A stretch of DNA of 36,613 nt from Propionibacteriaceae bacterium (GCA_031265875.1 JAISCA010000032.1:1-36613); one strand, 5' to 3'. Shown: positions 8,315 through 17,197, numbered from the stretch's first letter. The notes: generated by a model not told the origin, from the sequence alone. Numbers and translations are program-made.

Positions 8315-9211
8315 ATGTCACCGAGTCCGTCTTTCCGAGGTGTCACCACCGAGTTGTTGACCCCCTTCAACGCCGACGGATCGATCGCCTTCGATCTGTT
8401 GCGCGGCGAAGTCGAGCGACAAGTCGCCGCTGGCGTGGCCGGGCTGTTCACCAACGGCCTGGCCAGCGAGTCATTGTCCCTGGACGCCGCCGAGCGCGTC
8501 GCCACGACCGCCTGTGTGGTCGAGGCGGCGCGCGGCCGGGTCCCGGTGATGGCCAACGTGGTGGCCAGCAGCCTGCCCGAAGCCGAGCGGGTCCTGCGCG
8601 GCTACGAGGCCTTGGGCGTCGACGCGGTCTGCCTGCAGGCCCCGTACGTCTACGCCGTGCCGCAGCCGGCCCTGTTGGCCTATCTCGACCGGCTGGCCCA
8701 GGCGACCGAGCTGCCCTGTGGCTTCTACAACGCGCCCCAGACCGGCAACACGGCCAGCCCGGAGACGGTCTACCGGCTGTTCGCCGGCAATCCGAATGTG
8801 CATTATTACAAGGAGTCGACCATCGACTTCCTGCACATCCAGACCACCTTGCGGTTGATCTCAGGTCCCGAGGTCGAGTTCCTCAACGGCACCGACGCCA
8901 CCACCGTCTCGGTCCTCAAACTGGGCGGCCAGGGCGTCGTGTCGCTGATCTCGGCCGTCTTCCCCGAAGCCGTCCTGGCCCTGACCGCAGCGGCCCAGGC
9001 CGGGGACTGGGAAGCGGCCCAGGCGGCCCAGGACCGGGTCCTGCGCATCCGCCAGGCCCTCAAGACCGGGCCCTTCGACGCCGGCTACAAGTTCGCCGCC
9101 GGGCTGGTCGGCTGCCCGCTGGGGGCCATGAGACCGCCCTTGGCCGAGTTGAGCCCAGCCGAGGCCGCCACCATCGAGCGCGACCTGAGAGCCCTCGGGC
9201 TGGTCGGCTGA
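8315..9211 (+). CDS. DapA/NAL-superfamily Schiff-base lyase or aldolase
   Basis: TIM-barrel class I aldolase related to dihydrodipicolinate synthase, N-acetylneuraminate lyase and 2-keto-3-deoxy sugar-acid aldolases, 298 residues. The Schiff-base lysine is Lys166 (YYKES) and the catalytic tyrosine Tyr138 (GFYNAP). The pyruvate-carboxylate loop, GTTGE in the classical enzymes, here reads GLASE (48-52), so both threonines are lost while the glutamate stays. This argues against true dihydrodipicolinate synthase and suggests another substrate or reaction. GAGAGGG precedes the ATG. Its place beside a sugar kinase and DeoC points to sugar breakdown rather than lysine synthesis. Confidence 0.8.
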   Translation: MSPSPSFRGVTTELLTPFNADGSIAFDLLRGEVERQVAAGVAGLFTNGLASESLSLDAAERVATTACVVEAARGRVPVMANVVASSLPEAERVLRGYEALGVDAVCLQAPYVYAVPQPALLAYLDRLAQATELPCGFYNAPQTGNTASPETVYRLFAGNPNVHYYKESTIDFLHIQTTLRLISGPEVEFLNGTDATTVSVLKLGGQGVVSLISAVFPEAVLALTAAAQAGDWEAAQAAQDRVLRIRQALKTGPFDAGYKFAAGLVGCPLGAMRPPLAELSPAEAATIERDLRALGLVG

Positions 9212-9260
9212 ACTGCCAGCCGACCCCGATCCAAGAAGCCATCCAAGTCAAGGAGATGCC

Positions 9261-9932
9261 ATGAATCTGACTCGGTCCCAACTGGCCGGTCTGATGGACC
9301 ACACACTGCTCAAGGCGGTCGCCACCCCGAGCGACATCGCTCAAATCTGCCAGGAGGCGATTGACATCCAGGCCGCCTCGGTCTGCGTCAATCCGGTCAA
9401 CGTGCCCCAGGTCGCCCAGCTGCTCAAGGGCACAGGCGTCAAGGTCTGCACCGTCATCGGCTTCCCGCTGGGGGCCAACGCCAGCGCCACCAAGGCCTAC
9501 GAGACCAAGCGGGCCATCGCCGACGGGGCCGAGGAAGTCGACATGGTCATCAACCTGGGGGCCCTCAAGGCCGGCCAGGACGAGACCGTCTACCAAGACA
9601 TCGCAGCCGTGGTGGAAGCCGCCGCCGGCGTCTTGGTCAAAGTCATCATCGAGACCAGCTATCTGACCGACCCGGAGAAGGTGCGGGCCTGCCAGGCGGC
9701 GGCCCGGGCCGGGGCCGATTTCGTCAAGACCTCGACCGGCTTCGGCGGCGGCGGGGCCACACCGGCCGACGTCGCTCTGATGAAGCGGTCCATCCCCGCC
9801 GGCATGAAGGTCAAAGCCTCCGGCGGGATGCGGACCTGGGCCGACGTCGAACCCAATCTGGCCGCTGGGGCCGACCGTCTCGGCCTGTCCGCCAGTCTGG
9901 CCGTCCTGGCCGGGGCCGACCTGCCCGACTAG
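9261..9932 (+). CDS. deoC: deoxyribose-phosphate aldolase
   Basis: Class I aldolase that splits 2-deoxyribose 5-phosphate into acetaldehyde and glyceraldehyde 3-phosphate. The 223-residue sequence has MDHTLLK at the N-terminus, Asp94 in EEVDMVIN, the Schiff-base Lys156 in DFVKTSTGF, and the proton-relay Lys185 in KASGG. AGGAG lies five bases before the ATG. Its presence in an operon without nucleoside phosphorylase or phosphopentomutase, but with a kinase, a dehydrogenase and a second aldolase, suggests it may act on a different phosphorylated deoxy- or keto-sugar; this is inference. Regulators of the SorC/DeoR type control deoC operons in some Firmicutes. Confidence 0.92.
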   Translation: MNLTRSQLAGLMDHTLLKAVATPSDIAQICQEAIDIQAASVCVNPVNVPQVAQLLKGTGVKVCTVIGFPLGANASATKAYETKRAIADGAEEVDMVINLGALKAGQDETVYQDIAAVVEAAAGVLVKVIIETSYLTDPEKVRACQAAARAGADFVKTSTGFGGGGATPADVALMKRSIPAGMKVKASGGMRTWADVEPNLAAGADRLGLSASLAVLAGADLPD

Positions 9933-9961
9933 AAGCCAAGATCTAAGGAAAGGGGGCCATC

Positions 9962-10768
9962 GTGCCCGAGAAGTCAACCAAACCCGTCATCGCCGTGTCC
10001 GGCGGCGGCCAAGGCATCGGCCGGGGCATCCTGCTCTACTTCGCCGAGCGCGGCTACGACGTCGCCATCGTCGACGTCGACCAAGATCAGATGGCGGTCA
10101 CCGCGGCCGACTGCGAGGCCCTCGGGGCCGAGGTCCTAGCCCTGGTCTGCGACGTCACCCAGTCCAACCAGGTCGACGCCGCCTACGCCCAGTTGGCCGA
10201 GCACTACGGCCGCCTCGACGTCCAAGTCAACAACGCCGGCATCCTGCGTCGGCAACGTATCATGGACTCGACCGACGAGGTGACCCAGGCCGTCATCGGC
10301 GTCAACGTCTTCGGCGTCATCCACACCTCCCGGGCCGCCATGCGCATCATGGTGCCGCAGGGCTCCGGCAACATCATCACCGCCCACTCCCTGCTGGGCG
10401 ACCGCATGCCGGACGCCGGCTTGGGCGTCTACTCCGCCACCAAGGCCTTCGTGGCCAGCTTGACCAGGGTGATGGCCGCCGAGTGCGCGCCCTACGGCAT
10501 CCGCGTCAACGGTTACGCCCCGTCGGTGACAGACTCGGCCATGGTCCACCACATCATCGAGGAACGGCCGGTGGCCAAGCTGGACCAGATCTCGATGCGC
10601 GAGTTCGGCCGCCCGGAGCAGGTCGGCAAGATCTGCTGGTTCCTGTGTTCCGACCTGGCCGAGTACACCACCGGCGCGTCGATCCCGACCGACGGCGGCT
10701 CCTGGCTGGTCCAGCGGCCCTTCTTGCCCTGGGAGGCCGCCGGCAAGATCGAACCTCGGCAGCGGTAG
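9962..10768 (+). CDS. short-chain dehydrogenase/reductase, probably NAD-dependent
   Basis: Classical SDR of 268 residues. The nucleotide-binding loop reads SGGGQGIG (13-20) instead of TGxxxGIG; Asp38 at the end of the second strand favours NAD(H) over NADP(H). NNAG is at 90-93 and the catalytic Ser143, Tyr157 and Lys161 are present in the expected spacing. It resembles polyol and acetoin/butanediol dehydrogenases, so oxidation of a sugar alcohol or reduction of a keto-sugar is likely. The GTG start follows AAGGAAAGGGGG by a few bases, 29 bases after deoC. The C-terminus after the usual TDGGSW motif carries an extra segment, FLPWEAAGK, of unknown meaning. Confidence 0.85.
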   Translation: MPEKSTKPVIAVSGGGQGIGRGILLYFAERGYDVAIVDVDQDQMAVTAADCEALGAEVLALVCDVTQSNQVDAAYAQLAEHYGRLDVQVNNAGILRRQRIMDSTDEVTQAVIGVNVFGVIHTSRAAMRIMVPQGSGNIITAHSLLGDRMPDAGLGVYSATKAFVASLTRVMAAECAPYGIRVNGYAPSVTDSAMVHHIIEERPVAKLDQISMREFGRPEQVGKICWFLCSDLAEYTTGASIPTDGGSWLVQRPFLPWEAAGKIEPRQR

Positions 10769-10781
10769 GCGAAGATTAACC

Positions 10782-11123
10782 ATGCCTTATGTACATGTGC
10801 GCGTCGGCCGCCCGCTGACCGATCAGGAACGCGACGCCCTGGGAGACCGAGTGGGCCGGCTGATCGAAGTCATCCCGGACAAGTCGTTCGTCAAGACCAT
10901 GATCGACATCGACGACGATTGCCGGATCTATCGCGGTGGACGACGGACCGCTTGCGCCTTCATCGAGACCCAGCTGCGTCGGCCCAACGAGACCGAGGCC
11001 AAGCGTGATTACGCCGAAGGTTTGTTCACGGTCTGCCAGGACGTCCTGGGGTTGTCGAACGATCAGGTCTACCTCACCGTCGTCGAGGTCGACCATTGGG
11101 GCTCGTCCGGGCGGTACCGCTAG
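10782..11123 (+). CDS. MIF/tautomerase-superfamily protein
   Basis: 113 residues with the size and topology of MIF-like tautomerases. Pro2, which becomes the N-terminal catalytic base after Met removal, is present (MPYVHV), Lys34 fits the conserved lysine of MIF, and the C-terminal half (GLSNDQVYLTVVEVDHWG) matches the MIF strand-and-turn pattern. Such enzymes interconvert keto and enol forms. It lies 13 bases after the SDR stop, so it is almost certainly cotranscribed. In this operon it might handle an enol or keto acid released by one of the aldolases; that role is inference. The ribosome binding site is weak. Confidence 0.72.
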   Translation: MPYVHVRVGRPLTDQERDALGDRVGRLIEVIPDKSFVKTMIDIDDDCRIYRGGRRTACAFIETQLRRPNETEAKRDYAEGLFTVCQDVLGLSNDQVYLTVVEVDHWGSSGRYR

Positions 11124-11272
11124 GGGAGACAACTCACTAGGGGCGTCGAGGCCAGGCGGCGGTCTAGCGGTCTCCGGCGGGCCGGTGGCGTTCGAGCCAG
11201 CGGGCGGGGGGAAGAACTAGGTCGGAACGGTCGCGGGTCTCTCCCGCGGCCCAAACATGAGAGCATGTCTGC

Positions 11273-12226
11273 GTGTATGTCAGTTTGGCCCGGATCGCCC
11301 ATATGTATTACGAGGAGGAGCTGACCCAGCGGGAGATCGCCGACCGCCTCGACATCTCGCGTATCCGAGTCTCACGGGCTCTCCAGCAGGCCCGGGCCTC
11401 TGGCGTGGTGACGATCTCGATCCGTTACGCCGGGGTCTTCGTGGAGGAGGAGTCCGCGCTCAGGGCCATGTTCCCCGGCGTCCAGTTCATCATCGCCGAC
11501 GCCCTCGACGGGACTGGCCCGCAGGTCCGTGACGCCGTCGCCACGACGGCCGCCGACTACCTGGCCACGGTGCTGCGGCCCGACCACAAGGTCGCCGTCG
11601 GTTGGGGCGAGACGATGCACCTCCTGGCCAGCAAGACGACCAGTCGCTGCGCCGAGGCCGAGTTCATCCCGCTGATCGGCGGTCAGGGGGCCGCCGCCCT
11701 CGACGTCCACGCCACCCTGATCGCCCACGCCATGGCCCAGGGGTCCGGCGGGCGGGCCCTGCCCCTGCTGGCGCCGGCCGTGGCCCAGTCGGTCGAGCAA
11801 CACGACATGATCGTCCAGGACCCCGGCATCCGCGCCACCCTCGACGCCGCCCGGCGGGCCGACTTCGCCGTCTACTCCGTCCAGGCCCCCCTGTCGCCCG
11901 ACGCCACCTTCGGCCGGGCCGGTTATTTCACCAGCGGCGACTTGGAGCTGTTGCGCCACGACGGCGTCCTGTCCGACCTGGTCTCGATCTGCTACCTCGA
12001 CCAACGGGCCCGTCCCACCGCCGACTCCCTCTCCCAGCGCGCCGTCGCCCTGCCCCGGGACGAGCTGCGGGCCATCCCGACCAAGGTCATCGTGGGCGGT
12101 GGCTTGAGCAAGGCCGAGGCCCTCAGAATCGCCATCTGGGCCGGTTACGCCGATGTCGTCATCACCGATCATCTGGTGGCCCGGCATCTGATGGCCGAGC
12201 GGAAAGCGCCGCCGGCCGCCGACTGA
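11273..12226 (+). CDS. SorC-family transcriptional regulator
   Basis: 317 residues: an N-terminal helix-turn-helix (LTQREIADRLDISRIRVSRAL, about residues 18-38) followed by the large SorC sugar-binding domain (for example VAVGWGETMHLLA and FIPLIGGQG near 110-145). Members sense a phosphorylated sugar and repress or activate a neighbouring catabolic operon. The GTG at 11273 gives a slightly short but complete N-terminus. It lies 150 bases downstream of the tautomerase gene, so it may be at the end of the same transcript or have its own promoter. The palindrome at 6504-6520 in front of the kinase gene is its likely target. Confidence 0.86.
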   Translation: MYVSLARIAHMYYEEELTQREIADRLDISRIRVSRALQQARASGVVTISIRYAGVFVEEESALRAMFPGVQFIIADALDGTGPQVRDAVATTAADYLATVLRPDHKVAVGWGETMHLLASKTTSRCAEAEFIPLIGGQGAAALDVHATLIAHAMAQGSGGRALPLLAPAVAQSVEQHDMIVQDPGIRATLDAARRADFAVYSVQAPLSPDATFGRAGYFTSGDLELLRHDGVLSDLVSICYLDQRARPTADSLSQRAVALPRDELRAIPTKVIVGGGLSKAEALRIAIWAGYADVVITDHLVARHLMAERKAPPAAD

Positions 12227-12316
12227 AGCCGCCTCGCGCCCTCTTCGACCCGGCCCCGCCCGGACCCGTGCCTTCGGCCGTAGGCCGGCCCGGACCAGCA
12301 CACCGGCTGACCCCAC

Positions 12317-12322
12317 TAGGCT
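12317..12322 (+). promoter_or_regulatory. -10 box of a leaderless promoter for purD
   Basis: TAGGCT, six bases before the GTG start, with no ribosome binding site in between. Confidence 0.55.
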
Positions 12323-12328
12323 GGCGGC

Positions 12329-13705
12329 GTGACTGATCTGACTGTCCTGGTGGTCGGCTCGGGCGGGCGTGAGCACGCTTTGGCCTCGGCCCTGGCCCGC
12401 GATCCCAAGGTCGCCCGCGTCCACGTCGGTCCGGGCAATCCCGGCACTTGGCGGCTGAGCCAGCGTTACGGGCTGAGGCCCGGTGACCCGGTCTGGGACC
12501 AGTTGGTCGGGCTCGATCCCCTGGACGGCGCCGCCGTCGTGGCGCTGGCCCGCCAGCTGGGCGCCGGTCTGGTCGTGGTCGGACCCGAGGCCCCACTGGT
12601 GGCAGGGGTGGCGGACCAGGTCCGTCAGGCCGGTCTGGCTTGTTTCGGACCGTCCGCCGAGGCCGCCCGGTTGGAGGGGTCGAAACAATTCGCCAAGCAG
12701 ATCATGGCGGCGGCGGGAGTGCCGACGGCCCGCTCCTATTACTGCGTCGACCAGGCTGAGGCGGCCCAAGCCCTGGACCTATTCGGTCCCCCCTACGTGG
12801 TCAAGAACGACGGTCTGGCCTCCGGCAAGGGCGTGGTGGTGACCTCGGACCGCAGCCAGGCCCTGGCCCACGCCGCCGTCTGCGGCCAGGTCGTGATCGA
12901 GGAGTACCTGGACGGGCCCGAGGTCTCCCTCTTCGCCATCTCGGACGGCCGTCAGGCCCTGCCCTTGATCCCGGCCCAGGACTTCAAACGGGTCCAGGAC
13001 GGCGACGCCGGCCCCAACACCGGCGGCATGGGCGCCTACGCCCCCCTGCCCTGGGCCCCGCCCGACTTGGTCGCCGTCACCATGTCGCGGGTGATCGAGC
13101 CCACCATCGCGGAATTGGCCAACCGGGGCACGCCCTTCGCCGGGCTGCTCTACGCCGGCTTGGCCTTGACCAGCCGGGGCCTGCGCGTGGTCGAGTTCAA
13201 CGCCCGCTTCGGCGACCCCGAGACGCAAGCCATCCTGCCCCTGCTGCGGACCGGCCTGGGCCAGCTCCTCCTGGCCGCCGCCGAAGGACGCTTGGACCGC
13301 TTCGGCCCCCTCAGCTGGGCCGAAGGCGCCAGCTTGACCGTCGTCCTGGCCGCCCAAGGCTACCCGGGCCGGCCGGCCTCGGGCGGGCTGATCGCCGGTC
13401 CAGCCCTGACCCAGCCCCCGCCCGGAGTCGAGATCATCCAGGCCGGCACCGCCCTCGACCGGGACGGTCGCCTGGTGGCGGCCGGCGGTCGCGTGCTCGA
13501 CGTGGTGGCGCGGGGGGCCGACCTGGCCGGAGCCCGGGCGGCGGCCTACGCCGCCATCGCCGGATTGGACGCCCCCAGCCTGTTCTGTCGCTCGGACATC
13601 GCCCTACGCGCCGCTCAAGGCCTGATCGGCCCGGTTCGTCCGGTCGGCCCAGTCGACCCAGCCAGTCCGGTCGGCCCAACTGACCTGGGGGAGGACCGCC
13701 CATGA
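12329..13705 (+). CDS. purD: phosphoribosylamine-glycine ligase (GAR synthetase)
   Basis: ATP-grasp enzyme of purine synthesis that joins phosphoribosylamine and glycine. VVGSGGREHALA at the N-terminus, VVGPEAPLVAG, GPSAEAARLEGSKQFAK, the ATP-grasp loop NDGLASGKGV, GGMGAYAP and EFNARFGDPETQ are all present. At 458 residues it is somewhat longer than usual, largely through a C-terminal tail after residue 430 made of repeated GPV-type units, which is probably disordered. The GTG start is set by the -10 box six bases upstream. Its stop overlaps the purB start (ATGA), so the two are translationally coupled. Confidence 0.95.
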   Translation: MTDLTVLVVGSGGREHALASALARDPKVARVHVGPGNPGTWRLSQRYGLRPGDPVWDQLVGLDPLDGAAVVALARQLGAGLVVVGPEAPLVAGVADQVRQAGLACFGPSAEAARLEGSKQFAKQIMAAAGVPTARSYYCVDQAEAAQALDLFGPPYVVKNDGLASGKGVVVTSDRSQALAHAAVCGQVVIEEYLDGPEVSLFAISDGRQALPLIPAQDFKRVQDGDAGPNTGGMGAYAPLPWAPPDLVAVTMSRVIEPTIAELANRGTPFAGLLYAGLALTSRGLRVVEFNARFGDPETQAILPLLRTGLGQLLLAAAEGRLDRFGPLSWAEGASLTVVLAAQGYPGRPASGGLIAGPALTQPPPGVEIIQAGTALDRDGRLVAAGGRVLDVVARGADLAGARAAAYAAIAGLDAPSLFCRSDIALRAAQGLIGPVRPVGPVDPASPVGPTDLGEDRP

Positions 13706-15132
13706 CCGTGCCCGACGTCCTGGCCACCCGCTACGCCTCCGCCGCCATGTGCCAGCTGTGGTCGCCCGAGCACAAGATCACAGCCGAGCGGCGGCTTTGG
13801 ATCGCCGTCTTAGAGGCCCAGCGCGACCTCGACGTCGACTTCGGCGGCGACGACCCGGACGCCGTCATCGCGGCTTATCGAGCCCAGGTCGACCAAGTCG
13901 ATCTGGCCTCCATCCAGGCCCGTGAGTACGTCACCCGGCACGACGTCAAGGCCCGCATCGAGGAGTTCAACGCCCTGGCCGGCCACGAGCACATCCACAA
14001 GGGCATGACCTCGCGCGACCTGACCGAGAACGTCGAGCAGGCCCAGATCCTGGCCAGTCTCAAGCTGGTCCGCTCGCGCGCCGTCACCCTGGTCGCCCGG
14101 CTGTCCGAACTGGCCTGCCGCTACGGCGAGCAGGCCCTGACCGGCCGCTCGCACAATGTGGCGGCCCAGGTCACCACCTTGGGCAAGCGTTTCGCCAGCG
14201 TGGCCGACGAACTCTTGCAGGCCATCGCCCGGCTGGACGCTCTGATCGTCCGCTACCCCATGCGCGGGATCAAGGGCCCGATGGGCACCAGCCAGGACAT
14301 GCTCGACCTGTTGGGCGGCGACTTAGACAAGTTGGCCGAGTTGGAGCGCCGGGTGGCCGAGCATCTCGGCTTCGCTCGGACCTTGATCTCGACCGGCCAG
14401 GTCTACCCCCGGTCGTTGGATTACGAGGTCGTCACCGGGCTGGTCCAGCTAGCCGCCGCCCCGGCCAACTTGGCCACCACCATCCGGCTGATGGCCGGCC
14501 ACGAGCTGGTCACCGAGGGCTTCAAACCGGGCCAAGTCGGCTCCTCCGCCATGCCCCACAAGATGAACACCCGTAGTTGTGAGAGGGTCAACGGGCTGAC
14601 CGTGGTCCTGCGCGGCTACTCCGCCATGCTCGGCGAATTGGCCGGCGACCAGTGGAACGAGGGCGACGTGTCCTGTTCCGTGGTCCGCCGGGTCGCCCTG
14701 CCGGACGCCTTCTTCGCCTTCGACGGCCTGGTCGAGACCTTCTTGACCGTGTTGGACGGTTTCGGCGCCTATCCGGGCGTGATCGCGGCCGAACTCGACC
14801 GCTACCTGCCCTTCCTCACCACCACCAAGGTCCTGATGGCGGCCGTCCGCCAAGGCCTGGGCCGGGAGCAGGCCCACGAGATCATCAAGACCCACGCCGT
14901 GGCCGCCGCCTTGCGGATGCGTCAGACCGGCGGGTCCAACACGCTGTTGGACGACCTGGCCTCAGACCCCCGCCTCGGCCTGACCCGTCAGCGATTGGAC
15001 CGGATCGTGGCCGCCCCGATCGAGCTCAGCGGCGCCGCTCGCGACCAAGTCATGGCCCTGGCCCAGCGAGTCGCCCAATTGCTCGAGTCCGACCCGACCG
15101 CCCAGTCCTACCAGCCCGGCGCCGTGCTCTGA
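13702..15132 (+). CDS. purB: adenylosuccinate lyase
   Basis: Fumarase/aspartase-superfamily lyase that acts twice in purine synthesis, releasing fumarate from SAICAR and from adenylosuccinate. The superfamily signature is SSAMPHKMNTRSCERVNGL near residue 275-293, including the catalytic-loop serine. HKGMTSRDLTEN near 95-106 and GRSHNVAAQVTT near 150 (catalytic His) are typical. It has 476 residues. The ATG overlaps the purD stop. The end of the gene is followed by an inverted repeat at 15206-15252 that may act as a terminator. Confidence 0.95.
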   Translation: MTVPDVLATRYASAAMCQLWSPEHKITAERRLWIAVLEAQRDLDVDFGGDDPDAVIAAYRAQVDQVDLASIQAREYVTRHDVKARIEEFNALAGHEHIHKGMTSRDLTENVEQAQILASLKLVRSRAVTLVARLSELACRYGEQALTGRSHNVAAQVTTLGKRFASVADELLQAIARLDALIVRYPMRGIKGPMGTSQDMLDLLGGDLDKLAELERRVAEHLGFARTLISTGQVYPRSLDYEVVTGLVQLAAAPANLATTIRLMAGHELVTEGFKPGQVGSSAMPHKMNTRSCERVNGLTVVLRGYSAMLGELAGDQWNEGDVSCSVVRRVALPDAFFAFDGLVETFLTVLDGFGAYPGVIAAELDRYLPFLTTTKVLMAAVRQGLGREQAHEIIKTHAVAAALRMRQTGGSNTLLDDLASDPRLGLTRQRLDRIVAAPIELSGAARDQVMALAQRVAQLLESDPTAQSYQPGAVL

Positions 15133-15205
15133 GGCGCCCCTCCACTCGTCGCACAGACGTAGCCCGCTCCACCACCGCTCAATCACGTCTGCCCCGTCGC
15201 CGACA

Positions 15206-15252
15206 GAGCAGTTGCGACGCTCGACACGCTGTTAATAGCGTCGCAACAGCTC
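15206..15252. repeat. imperfect inverted repeat after purB
   Basis: Arms 15206-15221 and 15237-15252 (16 bases, 15 matching; the inner 11 perfect) around a 15-base loop. Each arm contains GTTGCGAC next to GAGC, a motif repeated in several other gaps of this window. It could end the purD-purB transcript, although no T-tract follows. Just downstream, 15248-15273 and 15351-15376 share a similar CGATCG-GGCCGTC stretch. Confidence 0.55.
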
Positions 15253-15403
15253 GATCGCGGCCGTCGCCGTCGCCGACCGGACGGTTACGACGACTGGCCC
15301 CGGCTGTACCCGACGCTACGGCGCACGCACCGCCGTAGATGCGGTTGGAACAGTCGATCGTGGCCGTCACCGTTGGCGAGCAGCGGGTGGACGACCGCTG
15401 GCC

Positions 15404-15937
15404 TCAGCGTTGGTACAGGGCGGTCAGACGGGCCCGGGCGATGGTCGAGAACAGAGCTGTGAAGGCGGCGGTGGTGCAGGTGGCGGCCGGGGTCAGGCCG
15501 AGGCTGGGCCCGGCCAGGGCGTGGACGGCGAAGATGTAGCGGTGGGGGCGGTCGCCGGGTGGGGGAGCGGCCCCGAGATAGCCCGGGTCGCCGCTGTCGT
15601 TGCGCAACGCGAAGGCCCCATCGGGCAGGTTGGCGTGGCCGGGTTGGCCCACCCCCCGAGGCAAGCAGGTCACGGTGGCGGGCAGGTCTACTACGGTCCA
15701 GTGCCAGTAGCCGGCCGGGGTCGGCGCGTCGGGGTCGAAGCAGTTGACTAGGAAAGACTTGGTGTCGGCCGGGAAGCCGGACCACTTCAGGGCCGGCGAC
15801 AGATTGGCCCCGGCCGCCACATGGTCGTCGGGCAAGCCGACACCGTCGCTGATGTCGACGCTGGTCAAGATGAACGAGGGGACGTCGGGCAGCAAGTCGT
15901 AGGGGTCGGGGGCGACGGTGCGCGCTTTGAGATCCAT
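15404..15937 (-). CDS. YbhB/YbcL-type PEBP family protein
   Basis: 177-residue member of the phosphatidylethanolamine-binding protein family, cytosolic since no signal peptide is seen. The ligand-pocket motifs are present: DPDAP followed by YWHWTVVDLP, and the PHRYIFAVHAL segment matching GxHRY. Bacterial relatives have no firm function; roles in binding phosphate groups or inhibiting proteases have been proposed. The ATG at 15937 is preferred over the one six codons upstream because AGGAGA lies just before it. It stands alone, facing purB and diverging from the SprT-like gene. Confidence 0.85.
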   Translation of the reverse strand: MDLKARTVAPDPYDLLPDVPSFILTSVDISDGVGLPDDHVAAGANLSPALKWSGFPADTKSFLVNCFDPDAPTPAGYWHWTVVDLPATVTCLPRGVGQPGHANLPDGAFALRNDSGDPGYLGAAPPPGDRPHRYIFAVHALAGPSLGLTPAATCTTAAFTALFSTIARARLTALYQR

Positions 15938-16069
15938 GGTGTCTCCTTCCACCACTTAGGCCGGGCCGGTGGCATCGCTGCCACCCGACGGCCGCTACTC
16001 CCAGTCTCGCGCCGATCGTCGGTCGGGTCCAGTGTCCTTGGGGTCAGTCCTACCGAGGATCCTTTTCTC

Positions 16070-16089
16070 GAGTGGTCCTCTCACCACTC
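16070..16089. other. short hairpin in the PEBP/SprT gap
   Basis: GAGTGGT and ACCACTC pair perfectly around a six-base loop. It lies between two divergent genes, so a regulatory site is as likely as anything else. Confidence 0.3.
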
Positions 16090-16208
16090 CAGTCCGGCGG
16101 CACGGCGCTAGAGAGGGCCGGGAACACGGTCCGCTTCTTTTGGAGTTTCGGCCCGGTGCCCCGATGCGGTCGCGGCCCAAAGGTGGGGGATCGCCCGGCC
16201 CGATGCAC

Positions 16209-16214
16209 TAGGTT
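16209..16214 (+). promoter_or_regulatory. -10 box of a leaderless promoter for the SprT-like gene
   Basis: TAGGTT, six bases before the ATG at 16221, no ribosome binding site. Confidence 0.5.
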
Positions 16215-16220
16215 CGGCCC

Positions 16221-16670
16221 ATGACCTCACTGGTTTGGGCGCGTCAGCGGGCCAGCCGACTGGTCGACCAGCACCTCGGCGGCGACTGGAGCTTCGATTT
16301 CGACCACGCTCGGGCCCGGGTCGGTTGCTGCCACTTCCAGACCCGTCGTATCACCGTCTCCCGTCACCTGACTCCCCAACTGTCGCAGCAGGAGCTGGAG
16401 CAGGCCGTCCTGCACGAGATCGCCCACGCCCTGGTCGGGGCCGAGGCCGGCCACGGCCCGGCTTGGCGCCAGATCGCCGGCCGGCTCGGCTACACCGGCC
16501 GGCGCACCATCGACCTGCCTGCGGCTAGGCGACAGGCCCGCTGGCGGGCCGTCTGTCCGCGCGGCCACGAGTTGTTACGCCACCGCCGCCCGCCGGACGG
16601 CGCCTGCTGCGGGGCCTGCGCCCGTCAAGGCGAGCGCCATCGGTTGGTCTGGCAGGATCGCCGGGCCTGA
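16221..16670 (+). CDS. SprT-like zinc metalloprotease-fold protein
   Basis: 149 residues with the SprT domain: zinc-binding HEIAH at 65-69 with the catalytic Glu66, a third ligand His78 in the HGPAW motif, and a C-terminal zinc ribbon (CPRGH near 112, CC and C near 129-133). Eukaryotic SPRTN proteins digest DNA-protein crosslinks; the bacterial members are not well characterised, so a similar role is inference from family only. The start is fixed by the -10 box six bases upstream. It is followed by 640 bases without a gene. Confidence 0.82.
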   Translation: MTSLVWARQRASRLVDQHLGGDWSFDFDHARARVGCCHFQTRRITVSRHLTPQLSQQELEQAVLHEIAHALVGAEAGHGPAWRQIAGRLGYTGRRTIDLPAARRQARWRAVCPRGHELLRHRRPPDGACCGACARQGERHRLVWQDRRA

Positions 16671-17197
16671 CGCCCCATTGGCCGGTCGCCCCGTTGGCCG
16701 CAGCTGCTCGATCGACCTCGTCTCTGCCGCCGATCGAGCGATCGCGTCCACCGAAACGCCGGAGCGACGTACGCGACCGCCCGATCGCCCCACCTCCGCC
16801 GTCGGTTGAGCAATTGCGTCCACCGACATCCACCGACACCGCCGGAGCGCACACTTGACCGACCTCCGTACTGGAACCGTCGGCGGACGTGCGGGTGAGT
16901 CGGCCCCGGTCCCTCTGTTGCGCTCAATCGCCAAGACGTAGGCTGGAGGCAGGCCAGGGCGCGCGGGCTTCAGTGCGGTCGGCGCCGGATTGGGACTCGT
17001 CGTCAGGCCAACCGGCGCTCAGTGCGCGGTCGCGCGGGATCGGCCGTCTGAGGGCCGTCTAGATCGCCCACCGTCCAGTCGAACCGGGGTCCGTCCGCTG
17101 GTGATTCGCCCGCCCGGCCCCGCTTGGCGGCGGCTCCCGAACCGTCGCCCGATCCAACCCACTCACTACCAAACCAAATATTGATCACAAGTCAGAC
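16671..17197. other. gene-poor region with a direct repeat
   Basis: No gene is supported. Two copies of a 26-base unit, at 16729-16754 and 16801-16826, match at 21 positions and all five differences are transitions; both are followed by CGCCGGAGCG. The unit contains the GAGC-TTGCG core also seen around 15206. A TAGGCT box at 16939-16944 could be a -10 element but no start codon fits it. The end becomes AT-richer towards the lut promoter. Confidence 0.5.

Noticed and set aside
15133-16850. CRISPR array in the repeat-bearing gaps
   Set aside because: The repeats are few, imperfect and irregularly spaced, and no cas gene is present.
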